64,000 nucleotides of DNA from Rotaria macrura (lineage: Eukaryota; Rotifera; Eurotatoria; Philodinida; Philodinidae). A model generated the notes under the pieces. The model made no database searches and had not been told where the DNA came from. It saw only the letters and a program-made list of their open reading frames with translations. Positions 11,227 through 25,300 of the stretch are shown here, piece by piece. Each line of letters starts with the position of its first letter. Position 1 is the first letter of the stretch. The stretch covers positions 124,001-188,000 of the forward strand of contig OENT01000065.1 in assembly GCA_900239685.1 (NCBI GenBank), written 5' to 3'. Position numbers and translations under genes: made by a program.

Positions 11227-14200
11227 TTATTGATTAGATGATGATTGTTTTTGTAATTGTAATGACATAGCTTCTAAATCTTTTTGTAGATACATATTTT
11301 TTGTTAAAGTTTCTTCTAATAAACGTTGTAAATTTTTTATAGTATCATCATTAGCTAATTGACTCTTGTTGACACTAAAATTTTCGAACATCTGTCTAAA
11401 ATTTAATGTTGTATTTGATTGTCGATCTGTTGAAGTATTTTGTCGACGACGTGATGGCGGAGTTGATACACGAGTATTTATACCTAAGCATAGTTTTTTT
11501 AGTAAAGATTATTATTCGTTATAGATAGTTTTCTACGAGATAAAACAAAAAAAAAGAAGAACACTATTTACCAGAAACTGATCCACGTTTATCATTGGAA
11601 TAATGTTGAATAAGATCATTAGCCATAGCTGAGTTCGAAGTTTCTAAATGACGAACTTTTTCTTCAAGTATACAACGTTCTTCTTGGACTCGTGCTAATT
11701 TGAGTATTAAATCTTTGTTTTCTTGTTCCAATGCAGTCGTACTCATTGGAGTCGATGCTAGTGAAGCCTTTCATTAAATTGAAAGAAAACAAAAACAATA
11801 ATCAACAGAAATCATTTACATACGATGTCATTTTTACACTGCTACCCATTCAGATAATTCTCAAGAATCAAAAGCTTAGCAAACGCGATATCCTCATTGT
11901 AATGTTCTGTTTTCTTCAATAATGTAACTGATATCATCGATTGAATATAAATAAAAAAATATTCTCATGATAATCTACTAGCATCAGAACTGAACTTAAA
12001 AAAACAACGCATGACGATTAACTAATAGTCATGTAAGCATCGTGAATAGTAATAAGACATATCAGATAGAAAGAACTTAAGTCTTCTTTTTTTTTCATGC
12101 AAAAACTTCCTAATTACTTCTCGAACAATACACATTCCTTAAATGAATAATGTTTTATTTATTGGTCATATGCTTTATATTCTAACTCTAGATGCCAGTC
12201 TGTTAAAGCTTCGTATCGTTCTCAAATTAACGTTTCTCTATTCATCACACAACAAAACAGATGAACAGAAAAGAGGAAAATTTTTTCTTATAGCGTTTTG
12301 GTTATTTTCAAAATAGGGTAAAAAAATGACTCGAATGGCCTCGCATAAGATGATCCTGTTTGCTAAATAATTGATTCTTGCCGTTTCTTAGATATCTATT
12401 CGATTCCTATAGGAGAATCTATCCGAAATTATTAAGGAAAACGATAACACGAATCGACTAGTTTTAGCTATCGAACAAAAGCGATGAAATTATGTTGTAA
12501 ACTAACGTAAAATTTCAAAGTTTACATCATATACAGTATATATATATATATATATATACGTACTCGATCCATATATCCTATTCCACTGTATGATGATACT
12601 GATCTATAAAAACGAAATAAATTGATTAAATGAATACTCGAAAAGAAAAATGAATTTCAAATGATATACATACGCAGTATCACCTTGTCGACTTCCTTCT
12701 GCTTTCGGAATGTAAAAGATTTCATCCAATGCTATGTAAGAACAAATGAAAATCAACATTTTATTGTATTACAAAATAATAATAACATACCAGCTTTATC
12801 GCCAGAAAGTAATTCTGTTAATTTTTCTTGCATTTTTTCGTTCTTCTTTTTCTCAGCAATCAATTGTTTTTGTAACTCTTTCATCTACAATAGTAAGAAC
12901 AATGCATCCTTCATAATGTGAAGTTTTCTTTCCTTCATCTAAATCAATAATAACAAACCAATGCAGCTCCTTTTCTTTCATGTGTTCGTTTTTCATCGAT
13001 AAAAGTTGACGCTTCCTACGAAATAAATAAATACTAACGATCGAAATAAGATGTCGCAAACGTGAATTATTCACTTGTTTTAAAACATCGATTTGTGCAT
13101 TTAATTCTTCAATTGTATGCGCTTTTGTACTTAAAATTTCCGTTAAATTCTATATGACGAATAATTGAATCTTATAAATATCTGAACAAGAACAACAATG
13201 AAAAGAAATATTTCTCACTTGAAAATTCTCGTGATGTATATGTCTTTCATTTTCTAGTTGATTTTCATATTGCATGTGTTGTTCTTTTAATTGTTGTTCA
13301 AATTTTTGTTCAACTTCGACGAGTTCCGTCTTGCAAAAATCAGTATGATTGATGATGCATGAAGAAGAAAGTAAAACAAGAAAATAATTAACATACTTTC
13401 AATATTTCTATACGTGTTGTCATAGCTTCTTTGAGTTCTTCATCGGATTTAATATGATGTTCTAATTCTATACAACGTGATTGATATTGTTTGAACGTTA
13501 GATCTTTGATCTAAATGATGTCGATGATACATTTGATTTTTCAATATATTTTAATCATGATCATTCTTTATGAAATACTTTTTTTTCAAAAAGATTTTTC
13601 GAACCTATCGATGAAGTGTTCGTTAAAAAGAATAAAATATTATGTGAAGATTCGAAAGAAACAAGAACTTATGCGGAAATATAAATCTTGCACATAATCC
13701 TATGTTGTTTTAAATTTTACTAAAATCAAACAATATGTGTGTAAAAATATAATTATATGTTTCTTTGCTACTTATTGACTGGTATTATTTGATATAGACT
13801 AGAATTTGATCTGTATGAATATTTTAAAAACGAATGTCTCGAAAGAAAACAATCTTCATATTTGTTTTATTACGCCTCGATAGTGCTGCACTGTTTATAC
13901 TTGACAGATATTCTTATACAATAATAAATGTTTTAAAAATAAGCACACAACTCAAGATTCGGTTAACAAAAAATAGCAGTTTCTTCATGTCAACGACAGA
14001 AGTAAGTTGAGATTATCTGTTGTGTTCAGAAATAGGAATGACTTTCAAAAGAAAAAAAAGAACAGTTTTTATATCGCTTACTTACACGCTGAAATATGTT
14101 TAAGATTTATGTCTTGGATATATCGTTAGATTTATATTGATTTTAGGATGTATTTGGTAGACATAAGGCGAAGCGATAATTTCTAGGATTGTTAATCTTG

Positions 14201-17200
14201 CTATGGTAGACAAGTCTTACGAGTAAACTGTTTCAAGAGATTTCTTCAACATGAGAAGACGAAACAATAAACTTTAGTTTTAAAAATAATTCCTATAGTT
14301 AATAATGAAATGACTGATTTCTACCTTTAATTCATTATTTTCTTTTTCGAGTCGATCAATATCATCTTGATATTTGTCCTTTTGGTTTTGTAAAGCTAAT
14401 TTTGCTTTTTCTTCAGTTTGTAATTTATTAGCAACCATTTCATCGATGATAGTTTTACGTTGTTCAGCTAACTATTAAAAAGAAATACAAGTTTCGTTTT
14501 ACGGTTTGTTATTGTTCAAAATAAATTTTCAAAAACTAAAACAAACCTGTTGATGAATTTCGCCATCACGTGTTTTAGTTGTTAATTGTTGCTCAAGTAT
14601 TTGAACAGTTTGTAGTAATGTTTCATAAGCTTCTTTTGATTGCTAAACCAAACATAATATTGAGTATAGAAAAGTGCATTGTAATATTTCTTTCGATCGG
14701 ATTCTATTCTCTTTCAAAAAATCAACGTTAACACACCTCGGTCTCTGTACGTAATAAATCACGTTCAAGAATCGTTTGATTAAGAAGCATTTCTTTTTCA
14801 GCAAGAATTCGTTGATGTTCAACGTTAGTAGTGCGTAATTGTTGATTTTGTTCAGCTGCAACTGTACCTATCTTTAATAGAAGCGTTATAAGCAAGCATA
14901 AATAGCATGTTGAATTAGTTTCATTGCAGCATTTTATTTATATGACATACCTGTGATTCTAATTGATCAATAGTTATTTGTAATTCATTGCAACGTTTTC
15001 TACAATTAACTATTTCATCATCTTTGGTCTAAGAACGAGAAAAAACAATGATCATTGTTCGAAAGAGACAAGTTCTTTATGTTTTTCGTCAAAAAGAAAC
15101 AGACTTTTGTTATCAGTTGAATTTCATCTTGAAGTCGTTTTATATCTGATTTCAGCACATCAATTTGTAATTCATTAGTTGTTTTAAAATTACTATTTTC
15201 GGCACTAAAATATTTTTAAAAATAAATGTCAACAAAGGAGAAGCCGAACAATAGTATGTGTGTGTGTATAGATACAGTGGAGTGCAAAACAAGATGAATG
15301 TCGAAATTTCTTTTTTCGTAAAAAGTGTACATACCACGGAGCAAATAAATATATTAATGAATAACTCTTCCTGCTTTCCTTCAGGTAGCGAACAAGAAAA
15401 TATCATATCCTGATCACTTCACTGAAAATAACTTAGACTTATTGTGCCTATGCCCATGGATTCTGTCAAAGCATAACGGATGCATTTAGAGTAAAGTAAG
15501 TGTAGTCATGTACTTAATTTCGGATCAAGATTCGGTAGTTGTAGTTTCAGCTCTGTATGGTGCTGTCCTGATTCTCTTAGACACTAAACAAGCTACGCGT
15601 CAGATTCTCACAGTATGAACCCTATTTGTGCTTGAAGTTAAATTTTGAGAATTATTTACTGAAAAAAATTTCATCTATTAGCCAAGGCCTATTCGCTCTC
15701 AAAATTTCAAGTGGACCGTATAAGTTGTTATCGAGAAAGTGAGGCATTCGGGCGAGGCACTATTCGTACGGAGAAATGTGTAGACCATGATCATCCATTT
15801 ATTTCTAAGATTACTCGTCTTCGGAGCTCATTTACATTTTATTAAATGCTATAAACAAGGTACTTCGGTAACAAGACGATTTACACAGTTCAATTGATTA
15901 CTTCAGCTCAGGTAGTGTAAGATGACCATCGAAAAAAGCAAATGTATCTTCCTATCAATATGTCTATCGGCCAACAGAATAATCCTTTTGAAGAAGTCTC
16001 TCTCATGTTGCATTCAATATCATCGCCTGAACTCTTGAGGAAGGCTTCGAAAGAATCCATTCGTACACTTAACAGATATGACTAGAGACGAAGCATATTC
16101 GAATCGGCAACTTTTTTTCTGCACTCCACTGTATATATATATTTATGAATCATGTGTTTTTACATCATATCTTGAATACGTTTTTCAAAATCGTGTTGTA
16201 ATTGTAAACATGTATTTTGTTTTTCATCAAGTTTCTCTTTCAACTAGAATTCGAAAGAAAAACAAATAATTATTATTTCTTGTTTTTATTCTAAAAGATT
16301 AAAAATACTATATAAACGTAGTGATGTATCTTCTTACAATTTCAATTTGTTTTAATAGTTTTGTATGTGTATCATTCGTTGATATTTCTAATTGACGATA
16401 TTGTTCTTGAAGAAGACGTTTTTCTTCTTGTTCAGTTTCAAGACGAATGCTATTAGCTAGATCGAATACAAGAAATATAATTATTCAAGTTTAATATTTT
16501 CATAAACGAATAAGAACTAAGACGTACTATCAAATAATTTTGTTTCACCATTTGTTGATTTCGTTGAGATAACATGAACAAGACCACCATCACTACTGCA
16601 AAGATAGAATATATATGATACATATACATTGAATATATGAATTTTTCAAACTCTTGAAACTAGTAGATACGACATGATATGAAGAAGTAGACATTTTAAA
16701 AATTATTCTCTACGCAAATATTGGAGCGCTATGATGCACATTGAAGTAGTATTTTAATACGGGAAAAAGACGTGCAGTAAAATAACGATCATGACTATTT
16801 CTATAGGTCATGATACTTGATAAGGATTAGATTCTTGCAGAATGATCAAGTGTGCTGTTTTTGGCTCCATATGATTTCGGCTATTATATTCAATATTTGT
16901 TTTGGGATCAAATCTTTGTTCTGTTACAGTCGACTTTCTCACGCTTCTTTCGATCGTAATTTCAATAGAATTTAGCATGATAGAGTAGATCAAGTATTGT
17001 TTGTTCATACACATCTCTATTGTATCACTTATGACTTTAATTTGAATCGAATTCTCAATCCAATCAATGTTTCATGACAAGTCTTCTTGTTGTTTGCTGC
17101 TTTCTATTAATAAGTTACTGTCAGACAAATTTACAGATAGTTCTATTGAATGTGGCATTTGATATATTATTCTAGATTATTACTTTGAATAACTCATCAA

Positions 17201-20200
17201 TTCTAATCTATGAATGGATAAATTGAGTGTACATAACTGTCATGACATGTCTTCATTCGTAATAAAATTAATCTAGAGTTTGTTTTTAATCGATTATGTT
17301 ACCATCGATATTGAGAACAAATTATCACGATTACTTCAATGAGAACTTATTTTCTTCTTATGATAACAAAATAGATCTACGACATGAGAATTCTTCTTCT
17401 TGATGTCATACTAATATACTATATAAACAAAATTCCATGATATTCAATTATAGATGATTATGATTACACAGTAAATATCTTGTAGTCAAATTCTTGATCA
17501 AATGTAAGTGATTTATAAAAACAAACAAGTCTAACAGGGCAAGAGAAAATGGAATTTTCGTATTCATATCTAGTTGATCATGATTATTACGATTTTGATT
17601 GATAAGAATAAGATAAATACCGATTATCATCACATTCTACTTCGCCATCTTCTTTTTGAAATGATTCGTTGCTCGAACTTGCTGTTGATATTGATTCTAC
17701 AACTTTTGCTGATAATTCTTAAACATAAAGAATTCATATTGTTTATGATTTTATTTTTGACAAAGAAAATAGAACATTGATTTGTACGTACCCGAAATTT
17801 TCTTCTGTAAAACATTATTCTCTGCTCTTAAACGTCGATTTTCTTCTTGAATTACATTAATCGTATCTGAAGTATCGTTAGTATTGATTTGATTGGCATG
17901 GCGACCTTCTTTATATGAATTAAGTTCCTTGTCAAGTTTTTCAACTTTGACTATATACTACAAAACAAAAAGAAGAACAGAAAGGAATGTCGATAAATGA
18001 ATACGTATAAATTGTACTAATTCATCGTAGTGTTTTCCCACTCGGTTATAATAATAGGAATATATAAATAAGAACATAATTTGTCTTATTATAACAAAAA
18101 TAACATCTCACTTGGTAGTACAGATAGAAAACGTATTGACGTAAGTGAAATGATTAAATTTTTTATTAGAGAAAATATTCTCTAGATTGTTCGTCTTCAT
18201 TTAATTTGAAATCTATCTTTAATGAGTATTGCTTCTATATTATATATATCGACTTTTTCTCCTAAGACGATTACTGTCTTGTCAATAATTAATTATTTCT
18301 TATAGTTTCAAAATAAATTCATCTGTTTTAATACGTACTAATTGCTAGATTTCTTTTCTTTTTGCTTGTCAATTACTCAATGTTTCTATCATTCTGTTAT
18401 AGAAGAAAATTTGAAACCTTTCCATTGCATTCACAAACAAGTGTAAGAGAAAGATTATCTATTTATTTTTTTTCTTCTTAATATTTACAGAAAATTACTG
18501 TCACATAATAATTCATTTATCGAAATTTTTTATTCTAAAATTCTATTATCTATCAGAAATAATTTATTGTTAACATAAATCTGATTGTCTCAGTGACCAA
18601 ACCGCAGTCTATGTTTTCCCTTATAATGAATGCATGGTAAGCTATTCTTTGTGAATATCAGTCAATACAAAATAAAAACAACCGGTATTGATTAAAATAC
18701 AGAATAACTATGTATTCATTGTTTTCATTTTATGTATATGTATATAAAATGTTAACAAGTCTACAATTTCGATATGATTATTTATTGCGAGAACTTAAAC
18801 AAAAATAGCTACCAATTTTTCATTGTATTATTTATTAATTTTTCCATATTTAGTTGTGACTTAATCTCAATCAAATAAAATGATTTCGAAAATTTTCTTG
18901 TTTATTAAAATTTTCAATACTTTTCTACTTATTAACTGTAATGAAACATTTTATTTTGGTATCATTAATCATCATACACAATGGTACTTTCATTGTCCGG
19001 AAAATCATACAAAATTATTAGATCCACCATTGAATGATCAACCGTTAGTATCATACGAATGTCCAAATCTATCACCAACAATAGAAATTCTACCGCTAGA
19101 AATCGATGTTACATTATTTTGTCGTTCTGAATCACGTTTAATATGGATTATAATTGATTTGTACCAATATAATCAATTTTTTTGGTTAATCGATCGAAAA
19201 AATATTGAAATACAAGTCGAATTAAACGATCGAACTCGAATCAAGAATTCAGAAATGGCATCGAAGAATTATACAAATCGTTTGATTTTAATCGATGCAT
19301 TCTATATTTCATTAGAATCAATCGATAATTTATTAAATGTACCAATTGAAATAAATATTGAGATTAAAAATTTAAATCAATTGAATCAATGTCAATTTAT
19401 AGTTCGAGATAAATATCTATGGAAAACATTCATTGATAATCATTGTAATTCAATTCGATCGAAAACACTTTTCATGCAATATGCTAAATGTGATTTTCAC
19501 ACGAATAAGTTAGTTTTGATCAATCATTTTTCTAAACGATATTATTATTCGCATATTTAGATCAATACCTATTGGTACAGATCTTATTTCTTCAATTGAA
19601 AATACTACTTTGGAATCAATTCCAAGTACTAATATACCTGATTTTAATATTGTTCTATCTGTCGATGTAGAGCAATTAACAACTACAACAACAATGACTA
19701 GTACTACAACGAAAACGATATCGACACTTATTCGATTCGATGAAAGTGAACAAGATAAAAAAATAACTTCGACATATTCTTCGGATGATTATCTTTTAAT
19801 AGAAGAAAGTTATCGTCAAATCTTAACATTAGTAACTCGATCAGCAATGAATTCAGCATTGTTAAAAATGACATTAATTTTTTCTCTTCTTATTCTTATT
19901 CTATTAATTTTTCTTTTTTCCTATATGCTTTATTATAACTATCTTCGTCGACGATCATCAACATCATTAGCTAAAGAATCTTCAGCACTACTATGAATCC
20001 TCTTAATTTAAAAAAACAAATGACATTTTTTTTTTTGGTTTTATTTACTTCATTGAATTCGGACATCATTGTTTCATTCTGCCGTTTAAATTCTTCTTCT
20101 TGTGTATCTAATTTACGTGAAAGAACTTCATTTTCACGTTGTACGTCTTCAATATCTCGTCCAGCAACACGACGAATTTTCCATGGTAACTAAATATATT

Positions 20201-22047
20201 TATGTGTGTGCGTGTGTATTGAGTTTTCAATAAAAATTTATTCGAAATTAATAACATACCACTTTGGTTGGTAAACGTAAGTTTATACTATCTTTTTCAA
20301 AATTTTCAATTTGAGTTTTTAGTTGAACATTTTCTAAAATGAGAAAAAGAGAGTATTAATAGTTGCTTATAAAGATTTTATAGATATGATCTTCGATATA
20401 AATTTCCCTATGGAATTCCCGTAGAATTGAAACTGTTGATTAGAAGAAGGATTCTCTGAATAAATATTTAACAACTTAGACTAGACTTTATGAATAAGAA
20501 CATTTTCATTTGCTTATTTCTCAAGATAACTTTCATTAAGTATCAATCAAGATTTCGAAACATGAAATTCAATCGTATTTATTCGTTTCTATTCAGAACT
20601 AAAATCAATAAAAATGGATATCGATCATAAATATTTTTAAAAAAGTAAGAGAATAGAGAAATTCAAGTGAGACAGTTATTGTCGAAATCTAAATATTCAA
20701 TATTTGATTAGTTTTATCAACACATGAAATAAATCTATGCAGATGATTATACTTCAATTTTCTTCCAGTGCATGACAGCAGAAAAACAAAAATTACTAAA
20801 TCGAATAAACACGTTCTATAATCGTTAGCATATTTATTCTGTTGCCGACTATGATCTTCTCATTGTTCATCTCTTAATGACTGAGTAAGAAAAATATTTT
20901 AGTGTTGTTGAGCTAATATTTCAAAGCAATCTTTTTCACTTCTAATATTGAATGATTATGAGAATAAGAAATATTCACTTTCAATTGTTTTTTCAATATT
21001 ATCAACGAATAGTTTAATCTTAACTCTTCTCTCTCTCTAGTTATACAATAGGTTTTACTTCGTATCATATAACGTTCGATGATTATTATTCATGTACAGA
21101 ATTAAATTACATTTCTATAATCAAACACAATTGTTTTGCAAACTCTAATTATTTATTGAAATTTAAAAGTAATAATATCTTCTACAAAGTTCAAGATGTG
21201 TTTGTCTCAAAATAATCCTTTCTATTATGAAAAATAGTATATGAATGAATAAATTTTCTTCGTAATCTAATCTGTTATTGCACTATTTATATATAGTGCA
21301 CAGTCATTATTTGTCTTATCATTTGCATTGTATAATGAGTTCACCAGAAATGGTAAAAGTAGGGATGAAAGTTCTGAATTAGAATACTAATCGTCACTGA
21401 CCAAACACGTATTATCTATTCAAATTAAATATTATTCGAAACATACTATGAAGATGAAGAAAAAACAACATTTTTTCAAATTTCTATTGTTGACTGTCAG
21501 AAACATTGATAGTTTGTTCTACAAGTTCCAATAAGATGCAAATCGACTAAAATAACAGTATCCATTCAAAAGAGCCGATATAACAATTGCATCTATTCAA
21601 AAATTTAAAAAAAAAACTCATTTCTATGTATTTATTGTTCATCAATCTTTATACAATCTACATGGTGTTGATTCCATGATAATCGATCATATTTAGAACA
21701 CTTTCTATGAAACAATGATGTGCTAGTTAATGTTTTTTCTCTATTTTGACTATCTCACACGTTATCAATACAGTGAAAATATTTCTGTTCGATGTTTTAA
21801 ACAAAAGAAAGAATTTCGATAGATGTTCAACGACAATGAAAATCTTCATCTAGTCAAACCACAAGATTTTTCTCGTCCTATGAATCCTCCGAGTTTCGTA
21901 CGACAGAAATAAATCATTGTGGATACTTTGATTATTTCATCTACCTGTTTTAAGTTTTTTATTTTGTTCTTCCAATTGATATGTTCGCATCTTAAGATCA
22001 AGTAATTGATTTTGAAAACGCTGAAATTCTTCTTCGGATACTGACAT
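11227..22047 (-). CDS. GRIPAP1: GRIP1-associated protein 1 (GRASP-1) ortholog, 22 exons, about 801 aa
   Basis: Exons: 22047-21945, 20333-20260, 20189-20049, 17957-17792, 17717-17621, 16595-16528, 16456-16338, 16243-16164, 15204-15105, 15028-14951, 14871-14737, 14642-14547, 14471-14325, 13510-13397, 13329-13219, 13149-13075, 13015-12959, 12884-12791, 12731-12674, 12603-12564, 11767-11572, 11483-11227. They splice in frame to 802 codons including the stop; human GRIPAP1 is 841 aa. The start MSVSEEEFQRFQNQLLDLK and the end (EEKVRHLETSNSAMANDL, then LLEETLTKNMYLQKDLE) match the conserved N- and C-termini of GRIPAP1; exon 17/18 (ERKGAALMKELQKQL) also matches. Nearly the whole protein is coiled coil. 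Known role in mammals: Rab4 effector in recycling-endosome traffic and neuronal receptor recycling, acting at the cytosolic face. The exon 9 donor is GTCTGT, weaker than the others. Intron 3 (2.1 kb) hosts an opposite-strand gene and intron 8 a transposon-like insertion. Confidence 0.95.
12537..12558. repeat. (TA)n microsatellite in GRIPAP1 intron 20
   Basis: About eleven TA units, just downstream of exon 20 on the transcribed strand. Similar short TA runs occur near 23658-23677, 41560-41577, 48669-48684, 51601-51617 and 56637-56648. Confidence 0.9.
15275..16131. mobile_element. Tc1/mariner-like insertion in GRIPAP1 intron 8 (non-autonomous or decayed)
   Basis: Terminal inverted repeats CAGTGGAGTGCA at both ends (15275-15286 and, inverted, 16120-16131) are perfect over 12 bp and flanked by TA on each side (15273-15274, 16132-16133). 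CAGT-type ends plus TA duplication are typical of Tc1-like elements. The 857-bp length is well below the usual 1.3-1.7 kb. The interior is less AT-rich than the flank but carries stops in all frames, so no transposase is readable. The right end lies about 30 bp from the exon 8 donor, so splicing is presumably unaffected. Confidence 0.85.
18880..19996 (+). CDS. Nested gene: unrecognised type I membrane protein (about 354 aa) inside GRIPAP1 intron 3, opposite strand
   Basis: Two exons, 18880-19508 and 19561-19996, join across a 52-nt GT-AG intron (GTTAGT...ATTTAG) with the frame intact. Residues 1-20 are a hydrophobic signal peptide. The ectodomain (about 21-310) has N-glycosylation sequons (NET at 21, NHT, NYT), seven or so Cys and many Asn/Ile. 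A Thr-rich stalk (TTTTTMTSTTTKT) precedes a transmembrane segment at about 311-334. A short basic cytosolic tail follows (RRRSS). Without the intron the first frame would stop at 19558-19560 and lose the membrane anchor. No known domain was recognised; a divergent Ig-like or receptor ectodomain is possible but not supported. Its stop is only 53 bp from GRIPAP1 exon 3, so the two transcripts probably overlap antisense. Confidence 0.78.
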
Positions 22048-22080
22048 AATCTAGAATAAACTGATTCATAAAAAAAAACA
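22048..22080 (-). promoter_or_regulatory. Splice-acceptor-like sequence abutting the GRIPAP1 start codon
   Basis: On minus, a pyrimidine-rich run ends in TTTATTCTAG (AG at 22052-22051), followed by ATT and then the start ATG. This would serve as a trans-splicing acceptor or the 3' end of a 5'-UTR intron. The preceding same-strand gene ends about 340 bp or less upstream. Function inferred. Confidence 0.5.
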
Positions 22081-22385
22081 ATTGATTTTCTTATTTGGTT
22101 GGTTTTTTTCTTTGACAAAGTATATTCGAGTTCTGTATTGTCTGGCATACAAAACAAAAACACACAAACGAGGTACACGAAACACTTCACGCCTACAAAT
22201 GTTTTATTAGGATGACCACAGCTACGTTTGATAAAGTATGGAAAGAAAATGTTATGCACACATACAAGCATAGTATATGAAATGAAAAAGAAAACAAATT
22301 ACATATTTAGCAAATGGATTTGACGTTAAGTAAACAAGAGAACGCGAGAGCAAGAGAGAAAAAAAGTGCAAATATAGAACTATGG

Positions 22386-25300
22386 TCAGTAATTATTTCG
22401 GTGTGTTGTCCCTAATATGATTAAAAAACATTGAAGAAATGAATCTGTAGAAAATATAGACTTACGTGATGGTTTCGAATTTTTATGTTCAAATAAACGA
22501 GAACGAAGGTCATCGGTTTCATGACGCTGAAAAAAATACAAGCATTACTACAAAAGTTAAGACATTTTTAGAAGATTCTCCTTGGCGAAAGAAATTAATG
22601 TAATATCAATGCGAGACTAGCCGAATTTCGATTATAAATAGCAGAGATTAGCTTTATTTCAAAGCGTTTGAAAACGATGAGAAAGATTTTTATTGATATT
22701 AAGAAAAAATTCATGTCCTATCTGATTATTAAATTTCATCTGCTTACCTATGAGGGATACGATAGAAAATAACTGACAGCAACGAGTTGATACTTACCTA
22801 GTTCACTTCTATTCAAGTCATTATATGATCACTCATAATCAATACGGACACCAAGATGGATGACTCGAACAAAAGAACTTCGTTCAGAAGACAAACTAAA
22901 CTAACAACTCTATTGTAATTTAGCTCATTGAAATATAGTCGATTTCTTTTCTACAACATTAACAGATGAAATTCGAAAGAAAACACGATGAATGTTGACA
23001 CCAACTATTGTGGAAAAAAATAAAGAACGACATGTCCCGTATTGAAATACGGGTCTCTCTAATATTTCTTATAATCTAAATAATAAATTACATTTTTTTC
23101 TATGTAATTTTTTTATTTTATTTTTCTTGTTCTCTCTATCCCATAAATCTAAATAAGGAACCACTTCATTTAATTCATCGATTTGAAGCTGATGTATTGA
23201 ATATGTCAAATGAAAATAGTATTCGTACTAAGTTGATCAGAGATTCTAACAAAAAATTGAATGTTTTGAACTCTGGAATTTGACTTTTTACAATTGTTTG
23301 TACTCATTTTCATGAACGTTGTGGGTACCTAAGCAAGCAAGCAAGCATTCATCCGAAAAATTAGCTTCTATCTGACATAGATGCAGAAAAAATATGAACA
23401 CATAACATACTAAATTGAGTTTGATCTCATTCCCATGAATGCAACTAAGACAATTCTATACTGTTAAATATTTTATATTTAGATTTTCTATTCGATGAAC
23501 ACAAAAATTCTTATTTATCAAACAATGAAGATTTTATTATCTTGTATTCACTCAAGTTTTAAGTGTCTTAAATCGAGTGTGTACTTGTAGTTTTCATGCT
23601 TTAATATTTGCCTTTGATCTGTATTTATAATTGAAATATCAAACTGTCAGTCAATGTTTATATATATATATATATATCAAAGTAATTGGTATAGCATTTT
23701 TTCTACATTTCAAATGTTATGTCTATAGAACAATATAAATCCATTAATAAAATGTTGTCAAAAATCTACTAGCACATAATTTCTTCCAATGTAACTGCCA
23801 TAAATCTACACGTCATACTTTTATATTTCAATTAAAGCTACACAAGAAACTTGAATCTTATTACATATGCTCGAAATCTAATATCGAAAGTAATATTGAC
23901 TAGTTTTTATTCAAGTCTGATAGTTTCATGATACTTACCTTTGTATTTGATCCATACTTCGATATTGTTTCTAAAAATATAAATAAAAATATAAATTAAT
24001 CAAATAATTACAAAGAATGAATCATACCATAAGTATACGGTCTTTCTTTTGAACTACTGTTTGTCGATGAAGAATTTGGCTGTTGTCGACTGCTGTTGAT
24101 ACGTGTTTGTTGATGACGTCGATTATCTCGTCTATCATGGTTATCGTCGATGATTGTCTCAATCGAAGTTGATGTGACGCTTCTTTGTTGTTGATAATCA
24201 TGACTGCAAAATGGACGAACACATATTGGTTGGTGTGTAAACCCCATTGTGTTTTTTTTTTTATTTCATTCACACATGGCCGTTTATGTGAGAATATAAA
24301 TATTTTTTTTAATTCGGTCTACCTTTGTTGTTTGTCTTCTTTGTTTGTATTGATCTTCGATGGAATCGTTTTGTTGCTTGCTATAGCCGATTCATCATCA
24401 TAGGTCAATTGATTATTTCCATTCGTACCAATATCATCTTGATTGTTGTTGTTCTTAGTTCGATTTTTACTTAAAGTTAAGCGTAAATCATGTGAAGATC
24501 CTTTGCTTGTCGATGTTTTATCCATATTGCCACTCTGGAATTCAACTTTACGACATGAATTTGAAGAAGTTACTTTCAAATCAGTATCAACCATAGATCC
24601 GATCGATTCTGTTGGTGCTAAAATTTTTGCATGAGTTAATTTTTTCAATGTATTATTTGACGATGATGCATTATCGTCATGATCATCTGAATAAAGATTA
24701 ACTATTGGATTTTCTTGTGTAGTTGTTATCAATGGATTCACAATAGACGATGAAAAACGTGATTTTCCAGTTTTCTTACGCATTGAAATGGATGAATCCG
24801 AGCCAGTTATATTTGCTAGATTTCCTTTTGATGCATCGTCAGTCGGAAAAATCGTTTTTTCAACAGATTCTTCTTCTGATACCTTCAAATACAAGGAAAG
24901 AAAAAAACTATTTCTTGATTGTCTAACACTTGAAATAAAATCATATACCACAACATGGATGGTACTCTATATTAATTTTAAATGAAGCAATGCAGAACAT
25001 CAGTTGATCTCAAGCTGACTCTCTCTTGAGATATACAGTGTTATTTTTTGCCCAAGACATATTCATGTTTTGTAAGATTGACTAAGTTTCTCATATGACT
25101 AGTTCATTGCCTACACGATGTAGTAGAATTTCTGATCTAAACATATGTTCTTACTTCTCTCTACATATGAATTGATACGATTCTAAAAGTAGTGGCTAGT
25201 GCAACGAATTATTTAGAATCTCAAGAGCGAAAACATTCGTCTTGTCAAGAATTTTCAAAAAACGAGTATCTTTCATTATTATTAGGCTTGTTGTAGGAAA

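Noticed and set aside
21846..22271. 141-codon minus frame overlapping the GRIPAP1 start
   Set aside because: It is out of phase with GRIPAP1 exon 1, crosses its acceptor and contains no motif.
23335..23348. (AAGC)n run considered as a CRISPR or tandem-repeat array
   Set aside because: Only a few units of a simple microsatellite. No spaced repeats of CRISPR type exist in the window.
24022..24273. 83-codon minus frame in the Ser/Arg-rich gene
   Set aside because: The alternative frame 24203-24028 joins both neighbouring exons in phase; this one does not.
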